The notes beneath the pieces are model-generated. The model had not been told where the DNA came from. It saw only the letters and a program-made list of their open reading frames with translations, and searched no databases. A stretch of DNA of 64,000 nt from Micavibrio sp. UBA1850. GTDB taxonomy: Bacteria > Pseudomonadota > Alphaproteobacteria > Micavibrionales > Micavibrionaceae. The position numbers were made by a program, and so were the translations under genes. Each line of letters opens with the position of its first letter. Position 1 is the first letter of the stretch. The stretch is from positions 52,748 through 116,747 of the forward strand of contig DDIM01000006.1 in NCBI GenBank assembly GCA_002338525.1. Reading direction: 5' to 3'. Of this stretch, positions 17,733 to 24,199 are shown one piece after another.

Positions 17733-17760
17733 AACAGCTCGTTTTTGAGCTGTTTTTTTT
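17733..17760 (+). terminator. Intrinsic terminator after ftsZ
   Basis: A perfect 8-bp stem, AACAGCTC (17733-17740) with GAGCTGTT (17747-17754), closes a 6-base loop and runs straight into a run of T. It lies 30 bases past the ftsZ stop and ends the dcw cluster before the convergent phosphatase gene. Confidence 0.9.
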
Positions 17761-17798
17761 AGGCTGTTTTTTTGTGGCGTGAAAAATGATTTATTAAT

Positions 17799-18419
17799 TT
17801 ACGGACGTTTATTCCACTCAGTAATTTTCCAAAACTTTTGGTTATCATCTTTTTCAAGGACGCAAAACGCGCCCGTTGAGACTTTCAAATCTTGTGTAAA
17901 ATGCTCTGTTGTTTCAAGGAGGTGGGGTAGAAAACGGGCGACACCATTTGATGTGATGGCCAAAATAGTCTCTCCGTGGTGGTTTTCAACGCACATCTGC
18001 GCAAACTCTTTAAGGTCTTGAATAATTTGTTTTGTATCTACAATCCATCCTTGGGGAGGGGTGGCTGTTTCGTTCCATTTTTCTATGGCCTCAATGCCAA
18101 TACGTTCAATGACCTTGTCTTCTGGCATGTTTTCGTCAGGCCCATAGTCAATTTCATTAAAAACAGGAAGAGCCTTTGCCGAGGCGTTCAGCATGGCTGT
18201 TTCTTTAATGATTGCGGCCATCTCAATGGTGCGTTTTAATTCCGATGTATAAATTGCAGTTGGGGTAATGCCCTTGTCTTTAAAATACGTGCCAATACGC
18301 AAAGCTTGTGTACGGCCGCTTTCAACAAGGGGAATATCAGTGCGGCATCCTACGCGTGTAGGTGTCTGGTCAGATGTAAAGGTATTGCCGTGGCGGGCGA
18401 CGATCAATCTAGTGCTCAT
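17799..18419 (-). CDS. Histidine phosphatase family protein
   Basis: This 206-residue protein belongs to the phosphoglycerate mutase-like histidine phosphatases. The catalytic RHGNT motif is at residues 9-13 (IVARHGNTFTSDQ), followed by PLVESGRTQALRIG, YTSELKRTIEMA with the phosphate-binding Arg, an acidic EIDYGPDENMPED, and a late ITSNGVARFLP where many relatives have a catalytic His. That His is not evident, so activity may be altered. The substrate cannot be told from sequence. It overlaps kdsB by four bases, suggesting co-translation and perhaps a role in sugar-phosphate metabolism for the envelope. Confidence 0.85.
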   Translation of the reverse strand: MSTRLIVARHGNTFTSDQTPTRVGCRTDIPLVESGRTQALRIGTYFKDKGITPTAIYTSELKRTIEMAAIIKETAMLNASAKALPVFNEIDYGPDENMPEDKVIERIGIEAIEKWNETATPPQGWIVDTKQIIQDLKEFAQMCVENHHGETILAITSNGVARFLPHLLETTEHFTQDLKVSTGAFCVLEKDDNQKFWKITEWNKRP

Positions 18420-19234
18420 GATCGGGCCGCTCTTTCCAGCATTGCCTCTGCGCGTTCTACATCCTCTGGAGAATCAATGCCTGCTTGCGCAAGTCCCATA
18501 TCCACTTCAACAGGAACCGCCGTAATCTCAATTCCATTTTCGATCATGCGCAGTTGTTCTAACCCCTCTAGTTGCTCGTACGTGCCAAGGGGGAGTTCGA
18601 CAAATGTCTTTAAGGTATCAAGTGCGTAGCCATATAGGCCTAAATGTTGATGAACAGGAGAAAACGCGCTTTCGAGCCTAAGTGATTCTTCTTTACGCAT
18701 TGCAGGCAATATATTTTTTGAAAACCATAAAGCTTTGTAGCCAGCTTTTGCATCTCTTGTAACAATCGCCGTTGTGCCACTAAAAGGTGTTACTTTTTTA
18801 TGTGTTCTTAATGTGTCTAATTCAGCCCATCGAAGGGGGATGACAGGGGTGGCTATTCTCGTGTCAGGTTTATTTTGAAGCGTTGAAATAAGCGCCTCTA
18901 TAACATGCAATGGCGTAAAAGGCGCATCGCCTTGTAGGCCAATTACAAAATCAGGTTTAATGGAAAGCGTAAGCGCTGCTTCTAAAATACGATCAGACCC
19001 TGTTTCACAGCTATCAGATGTCATTATGCATTGTACATCAATGTCTTTGCAATGCTGTGCGATCCGCTCATCTTCGGTGGCAACGGCCAATTGAATATTG
19101 GGAAAGCGCTCTTTTACGCTTCGGCCAAGAGAGACGACGCGCGATAGCATGCTTTCGCCAGCAATCTTAACGAGGGGTTTTCCAGGAAAGCGTGTAGAGC
19201 CATAACGGGCTGGTATAATAAGGGCAATATTCAT
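18416..19234 (-). CDS. kdsB: 3-deoxy-manno-octulosonate cytidylyltransferase KdsB
   Basis: KdsB activates Kdo as CMP-Kdo for lipopolysaccharide core synthesis. The N-terminus IIPARYGSTRFPGKPLVKIAGESMLSRV is the classic cytidylyltransferase nucleotide loop. Further motifs are VATEDERI, MTSDSCETGSDRILEA, VIGLQGDAPF and HQHLGLYGYALDTL. Most homologues have GDEP; here the sequence is GDAP. The C-terminal EGLEQLRMIENGIEI and GIDSPEDVERAEAML are also typical. Length is 272 residues. It sits between the phosphatase (4-base overlap downstream) and the O-antigen ligase-type gene upstream (13-base gap). Confidence 0.93.
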   Translation of the reverse strand: MNIALIIPARYGSTRFPGKPLVKIAGESMLSRVVSLGRSVKERFPNIQLAVATEDERIAQHCKDIDVQCIMTSDSCETGSDRILEAALTLSIKPDFVIGLQGDAPFTPLHVIEALISTLQNKPDTRIATPVIPLRWAELDTLRTHKKVTPFSGTTAIVTRDAKAGYKALWFSKNILPAMRKEESLRLESAFSPVHQHLGLYGYALDTLKTFVELPLGTYEQLEGLEQLRMIENGIEITAVPVEVDMGLAQAGIDSPEDVERAEAMLERAARS

Positions 19235-19247
19235 ATCAAAAAGTAGA

Positions 19248-20954
19248 TTAGTTCATTTCTTGATGCTTTGAAATAATATCTTTGTAAAAATTAATTGTGT
19301 CAGGTTCTGCGGGATATTGAAGTCCGTGAAATGCAATCGTTGCGGCTTCATTGAGGCGATCTTGTTCGATCAAGATATTCAAAAAATACGCGCGAATGGT
19401 TTGATTTGACGGGTCTTTTTGCATGGCGTCCCACATCTTGCCTTTTGCCTGTTTGACCTCACCTTTTTGCAGCGCCATCAAGCCTTGTATAAATGACGGC
19501 ATAGCGCAAGGATCACAACGCGTTTGAGCATTATCAAGCGCCGTCACATCTCCACGTTTACCAGAGACCATCAAATGTTCATAAAAATAAGGGCTGCCCC
19601 ATGCTTCCACCTGTTCTATCTTGTCGAACGCGGCGTTTGCGTCCATACGCATCATATCGTCTTTTGCTAATTGAGTAAGATAGATTGACCCTGCCGCTTG
19701 TATCGATAAAGCGCATATAATAACGGTAAACATAACAATAGCTATCTTATGAATTTTAAGATGTGTGACCTTATTTTGGCTCATAAGGCATGTATCAAAA
19801 TAAGCCAAACATAGACCTAAGATGAATAAAAAAGGCATTGCCAAATAAAGGTATGTGAAATGCCCTTGTACAAATAAGCCAAGAACCACCGCAGCGCAGA
19901 TGACGGCAACAGGGGAAAGTGCTTTACGGGCTTTGAATATCGACACTAACAAAACACACCAGAATAAATACCAGCACAGCGCGCCAAAAATGCCAATTTC
20001 GCTGAGTATTTGTAAACCATCCCAATGGGCCCAATCGCCAACAGATGGGTCTAAAGGCAGTCGATATGGCGGATAGTTGAGGTAAAATGTTCCAAAGCCT
20101 GTGCCGGTCGAAATATGGTCTTTTGCAAGCGTCCACGCACCCTGCCATATCACGATACGGCCATTTGTGATGTCGTGGGCGGCGCTTGAAAAACTCTGCC
20201 AAACACGCATGAAGGCATCAGTATCAAGCGCGTAGAAAATTGAACCCAGTATAAAATACGTGGCAACGAAACCAAAACCCCATCTGAGTTTTTGTGCACG
20301 GCCCAAAAACAGCCAGATAAAACCTGTCGTTGAAAGGGCTGCAACCAATCCAGAACGAGAACCTGTAAGCATTAAAATAATGAGTAAGAAAATAGCAGTG
20401 ATAAGCCATAAAGCTTTACTCACCTTTGCGCTAGGTGCAGCTAACGCAGCAAACCCAATAGAAATTGTTAAGCACACAACAATAAAGGCAGAAAATAAAT
20501 TAGGATTTGCAAAAATAAAAGTCAGGCGATTTGCGTTAATCAAGTAGCTTTGAAGTCCGCCTATAAGCCCACAAGAAACACCCACTATGACGAGAAGATA
20601 AAGGCCTAATGGTGTTTTTTGTGCATTGGTGGTGGTTCGCCCTATGAAATAGGTGAGGGGCATGATTGATAAAACAAGAAAGCTCGCCAAACTAGCGTAG
20701 GAGACATTTGACCAAAAAATAGAAAGGGCACAAATGCCACAAAAGGCAAAATAGATTAATGTATGAAAGGGAACTTCAACCTGCTTGTTGTTCGACCATG
20801 CGATAATGAGTGCAACCGTACAAAACACGAGTGCCGGCATAAACGAAATGCCCATTCCTCCTGCAAAAAACAGTGTACATAGCCCGCCAGACAAAGCAAA
20901 TAGGCTTATTGCCATGTGGCGAGACGTGATGGCTGCGCCATAAGTATTTCTCAT
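19248..20954 (-). CDS. O-antigen ligase/polymerase-type membrane protein with TPR-like tail
   Basis: This 568-residue protein has about 12 predicted membrane segments over residues 10-430 and then a soluble tail of about 140 residues. The central part contains NPNLFSAF, LTGSRSGLVAAL and, in a large periplasmic loop, GTGFGTFYLNYP, features seen in the WaaL/Wzy-type (Wzy_C) superfamily that ligates or polymerises O-antigen or other glycans. The tail has helical pairs (FIQGLMALQKGEVKQAKGKMWDAMQKDP) resembling TPR repeats. It is next to kdsB, which supports a lipopolysaccharide role. Ligase and polymerase cannot be told apart from sequence. Confidence 0.8.
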   Translation of the reverse strand: MRNTYGAAITSRHMAISLFALSGGLCTLFFAGGMGISFMPALVFCTVALIIAWSNNKQVEVPFHTLIYFAFCGICALSIFWSNVSYASLASFLVLSIMPLTYFIGRTTTNAQKTPLGLYLLVIVGVSCGLIGGLQSYLINANRLTFIFANPNLFSAFIVVCLTISIGFAALAAPSAKVSKALWLITAIFLLIILMLTGSRSGLVAALSTTGFIWLFLGRAQKLRWGFGFVATYFILGSIFYALDTDAFMRVWQSFSSAAHDITNGRIVIWQGAWTLAKDHISTGTGFGTFYLNYPPYRLPLDPSVGDWAHWDGLQILSEIGIFGALCWYLFWCVLLVSIFKARKALSPVAVICAAVVLGLFVQGHFTYLYLAMPFLFILGLCLAYFDTCLMSQNKVTHLKIHKIAIVMFTVIICALSIQAAGSIYLTQLAKDDMMRMDANAAFDKIEQVEAWGSPYFYEHLMVSGKRGDVTALDNAQTRCDPCAMPSFIQGLMALQKGEVKQAKGKMWDAMQKDPSNQTIRAYFLNILIEQDRLNEAATIAFHGLQYPAEPDTINFYKDIISKHQEMN

Positions 20955-20984
20955 TTAATAACCCTATTTATTTGCGATCGTGCT

Positions 20985-22796
20985 TTATTGTTTGGCCCAC
21001 CATGTGTCTGTAATGCTAGGGGACAGAGGCGACAGCGTTTCTGGATGCTCTAGATGGCTCCAATAGGCGATACGCCATTTATTATAATGCCAGTGAGGTA
21101 TAATATAATATGAATGCAACAGCACACGATCAAGCGCACGTGTTTTTACAACAAGGTCATCGCGCGACGTGGCATTGATAATCCCTTCAATCAGCTCGTC
21201 AACAACAGGGTCTTTCACGCCAATATAGTTGCGAGAGCCCGGCATGTCAGCTTTAGCAGAGCCCCAAAAGTCTCGCTGTTCGTTTCCAGGTGAACTAGAT
21301 TGGCCAAACACTGAAATCGTCATGTCAAAATCAAAATCATTCATGCGGTTTTGATATTGTGCAGAATCGACCACGCGAAAACTTGTCTCAACACCCAAAC
21401 GTTTCAAATTTTGCACAAACGGTAAAACCCAACGTTCAAAAACGGGATTGGAATCTATGATCTCAAAGGAAAGGCGCTGCCCTGTTGTCTCATGAACGCG
21501 AATACCATCAGGGCCTAATTTATACCCCGCCTCGTCTAAAATTTTCATGGCACTACGAAGGTTGCGGCGATTATTGCCCGATCCATCGCTTTTAGGCGCT
21601 TTGTACGTGGTTGTAAAAACTTCATCGGGAATTTTGCTGCGGTAGGGGGCTAAAATCTCAAGCTCTTTTGCTGAGGGAAGACCTGAAGAGGCAAGGTCAG
21701 AGTTTGCAAAATAGCTGTTTGTACGTTTGTAAGCACCATAGGCAAACTGTTTATTTGACCACTCAAAATCAAATGCGTAAGCAAGGGCTTTTCGTACATT
21801 AATATCTTGAAAGATAGGACGGCGTGTATTCATAACAAACCCTTGCATACCGGCAGGGCGACCATGCTCAAGCTCTTGCTTAATAATCTCGCCTCTATCA
21901 ACAGCAGGCACGTTATAGCTGCTTTCCCATAACTTGGCTGTGTTTTCAAGGCGCACGTCATACTCATGTGCAAAAAATGCCTCAAGGGCAACATTGCCGT
22001 CACGATAATAGTCATACTCAATGACATCGAAATTATAACGCCCCTTATTAATCGGCAAATCCTTGCCCCACCAGTTAGGGGCACGTTTGTAAGAGATTGA
22101 GCGGCCTGCATCTATTTTATCAATAATATAAGGCCCACTTCCTAGCGGCGGTGTAAGTGTTGTGCTACCAAAACTATGTGCATCATCTGTCCAGTAGTGT
22201 TTTGGTAAAACCGGAAGTTGGCTAATGATGAGGGGCAGTTCAGCATTACCGCTATGTTTAAATGTGAATTTCACGCGTGAAGCAGTGGGGGCTGTGACAT
22301 TATCAACATCACCATAATATGCTTTGAAAAATGGCGTACCCTTTTCGATAAGCGTATTAAACGTCCAAACAACATCTTCGGCCGTAATCGGTTGCCCATC
22401 GTGCCACTTTGCTTGGGGACGTATGTTAAAGGCCACCCAAGAGCGGTCTTCAGGAAGCTCAATGCTTTCGGCAATTAAGCCATACATTGAAAACGGCTCA
22501 TCATGGCTTTGTTCCATGAGGCTCTCTGTGATCATATCAGCCCCTAAAAAGGATAGTCCTGCCGCGGGCGTACCTTTGACAATATAGGGGTTGAGGCTAT
22601 CAAATGTGCCTTGAGCTGACAGCGTTAGCTTGCCACCCTTTGGCGCATTTATATTTGTATATTCAAAATGTTTGAAATCAGGTGCGTATTTGACCGTCCC
22701 ATGCATCGCCACGCCATGTTGAGGCTCAACGTCTTGCGCTAGCGTAGGCGTGGATAGCCCAAAAAGTACAAGTGAGGTAAGAAGAAGATGTTTCAT
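20985..22796 (-). CDS. YejA-like periplasmic oligopeptide-binding protein (SBP family 5)
   Basis: This is a solute-binding protein of the peptide/nickel family 5, closest in pattern to YejA. A signal peptide (MKHLLLTSLVLFGLSTPTLAQ) is followed by HGVAMHGTVKY, the start of the SBP_bac_5 domain NAPKGGKLTLSAQGTFDSLNPY, and the typical KWHDGQPITAEDVVWTFNTL and LRVENTA-like stretches. The protein has about 603 residues from the ATG at 22796; the open frame to 22811 adds five residues before the signal peptide. No permease or ATPase genes lie next to it, so it is an orphan here. A terminator facing recA lies upstream. Confidence 0.87.
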   Translation of the reverse strand: MKHLLLTSLVLFGLSTPTLAQDVEPQHGVAMHGTVKYAPDFKHFEYTNINAPKGGKLTLSAQGTFDSLNPYIVKGTPAAGLSFLGADMITESLMEQSHDEPFSMYGLIAESIELPEDRSWVAFNIRPQAKWHDGQPITAEDVVWTFNTLIEKGTPFFKAYYGDVDNVTAPTASRVKFTFKHSGNAELPLIISQLPVLPKHYWTDDAHSFGSTTLTPPLGSGPYIIDKIDAGRSISYKRAPNWWGKDLPINKGRYNFDVIEYDYYRDGNVALEAFFAHEYDVRLENTAKLWESSYNVPAVDRGEIIKQELEHGRPAGMQGFVMNTRRPIFQDINVRKALAYAFDFEWSNKQFAYGAYKRTNSYFANSDLASSGLPSAKELEILAPYRSKIPDEVFTTTYKAPKSDGSGNNRRNLRSAMKILDEAGYKLGPDGIRVHETTGQRLSFEIIDSNPVFERWVLPFVQNLKRLGVETSFRVVDSAQYQNRMNDFDFDMTISVFGQSSSPGNEQRDFWGSAKADMPGSRNYIGVKDPVVDELIEGIINATSRDDLVVKTRALDRVLLHSYYIIPHWHYNKWRIAYWSHLEHPETLSPLSPSITDTWWAKQ

Positions 22797-22878
22797 AATC
22801 GGTTCCCGCATTTCAAATCTTATTTGTCTTATCTATTATAGTTATAGTCTGAAATGCGCATTTGTTCTAGCCCCATAC

Positions 22879-22906
22879 AAAAAAGCCCCACGTGAAGTGA
22901 GGCTTT
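22879..22906 (-). terminator. Intrinsic terminator after recA
   Basis: On the - strand an imperfect 10-bp stem (22897-22906 with 22882-22891, one C:A mismatch) around a 5-base loop runs into a T-rich tail. It starts about 35 bases past the recA stop. Confidence 0.8.
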
Positions 22907-22940
22907 CTTCTGCTTTCAAGTGTTGGATGACACTAAAAAA

Positions 22941-24047
22941 TTATGCTTTTTTGTCAGTCGCTTTTACTGGCTGATCATTATCTTCGACCGCATCAGGCCC
23001 GACAAGCATGGCATCGGCGACAAGTCCTGCATTCGCACGAATTTGTCCCTCTAGCTTTGCAAATTTGTCTGGGTTATCAAGAAGATACTGTTTCGAGTTC
23101 TCGCGCCCTTGGCCCATACGCTCTCCATCATAGGAGAACCACGCACCAGATTTCTCGACAAAGTTTCCTTGAACTCCAAGGTCAAGCATTTCACCTGTTT
23201 TTGAAATCCCTTTACCATACATGATGTCGAATTCAATTTGACGGAATGGAGGCGCCATCTTGTTTTTAACAACCTTCACACGCGTTTGGTTTCCAACCAC
23301 CTCGTCTTTGTCTTTAATTTGTCCAATACGACGAATATCAAGACGAACAGATGAGTAGAACTTCAACGCATTTCCACCTGTAGTTGTCTCAGGAGATCCA
23401 AACATAACACCAATTTTCATACGAATTTGGTTAATGAAAATCACAACTGTTTTTGATTTAGAGATAGACCCTGTTAATTTACGAAGGGCTTGTGACATAA
23501 GGCGGGCTTGTAGTCCCACATGCGTGTCGCCCATCTCGCCTTCAAGTTCTGCCTTCGGTACAAGAGCGGCCACAGAGTCGACAACCAAGACATCCAACGC
23601 GCCAGAGCGCACAAGTGTATCGGCAATTTCAAGAGCCTGCTCACCAGCGTCAGGCTGTGAGATTAGAAGGTTTTCAACATCAACGCCAAGCTTTGAAGCA
23701 TATCCAGGGTCAAGGGCGTGTTCCGCATCAACGATGGCACATGTGCCACCTTTTTTCTGCGCCTCTGCAATGACGTGCAAGGCCAATGTTGTTTTACCAG
23801 AACTTTCAGGGCCATAAATTTCAGTAATACGTCCGCATGGAAGCCCCCCGATACCAAGGCCGATGTCAAGACCAAGAGAGCCCGTTGAAACCGAGGCAAT
23901 CTCTATGTTATTGTTTTCGCCGCTCAATTTCATGATCGATCCTTTACCAAAGGCGCGTTCAATTTGGGTGAGGGCTGCGTCTAGCGCTTTTTGTTTGTCA
24001 TTTGACATTGGTAATGTGTCTCCAGTGTTCTTTTTTAATGCTGTCAT
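22941..24047 (-). CDS. recA: Recombinase RecA
   Basis: RecA forms filaments on single-stranded DNA, drives strand exchange and stimulates LexA cleavage. Key motifs are the Walker A GPESSGKTTLAL, Walker B VLVVDSVAAL, the L1 loop GEMGDTHVGLQARLMSQALRKLTG, the L2 loop INQIRMKIGVMFGSPETTTGGNALKFYSS, and the acidic C-terminus. Length is 368 residues from the ATG at 24047, which has GGAGG ten bases upstream; an ATG at 24008 (MSNDKQ) is a good alternative and matches the start of many homologues. A short palindrome (24048-24060) overlaps the ribosome binding site. The SOS box lies upstream. Confidence 0.98.
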   Translation of the reverse strand: MTALKKNTGDTLPMSNDKQKALDAALTQIERAFGKGSIMKLSGENNNIEIASVSTGSLGLDIGLGIGGLPCGRITEIYGPESSGKTTLALHVIAEAQKKGGTCAIVDAEHALDPGYASKLGVDVENLLISQPDAGEQALEIADTLVRSGALDVLVVDSVAALVPKAELEGEMGDTHVGLQARLMSQALRKLTGSISKSKTVVIFINQIRMKIGVMFGSPETTTGGNALKFYSSVRLDIRRIGQIKDKDEVVGNQTRVKVVKNKMAPPFRQIEFDIMYGKGISKTGEMLDLGVQGNFVEKSGAWFSYDGERMGQGRENSKQYLLDNPDKFAKLEGQIRANAGLVADAMLVGPDAVEDNDQPVKATDKKA

Positions 24048-24131
24048 AGGCTTTAAGCCTCCTTATTTCTCTCATAGATAATGCATAGTTGCAAAATGTT
24101 TAGGACTTTTGATGTCTCTTATCTATGGACA

Positions 24132-24160
24132 ATAAAATCATGTTTTGTTCCTACCGTCAA
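24132..24160 (-). promoter_or_regulatory. Probable recA promoter
   Basis: On the - strand, TTGACG (24160-24155), a 17-base spacer and TTTTAT (24137-24132) match the -35 and -10 boxes at 5 and 4 of 6 positions. It lies about 85 bases upstream of the recA ATG and just downstream of the SOS box. Confidence 0.55.
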
Positions 24161-24167
24161 CAAATAA

Positions 24168-24182
24168 GAACAAAAAATGAAC
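24168..24182. promoter_or_regulatory. Alphaproteobacterial LexA (SOS) box at recA
   Basis: GAAC (24168-24171), seven bases, GAAC (24179-24182) is the direct-repeat operator GAAC-N7-GAAC (GTTC-N7-GTTC on the other strand) known for LexA in alphaproteobacteria. It sits eight bases upstream of the proposed recA -35 box, where bound LexA could block RNA polymerase. Confidence 0.75.
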
Positions 24183-24199
24183 AAAGGGAGCTCGATGGG

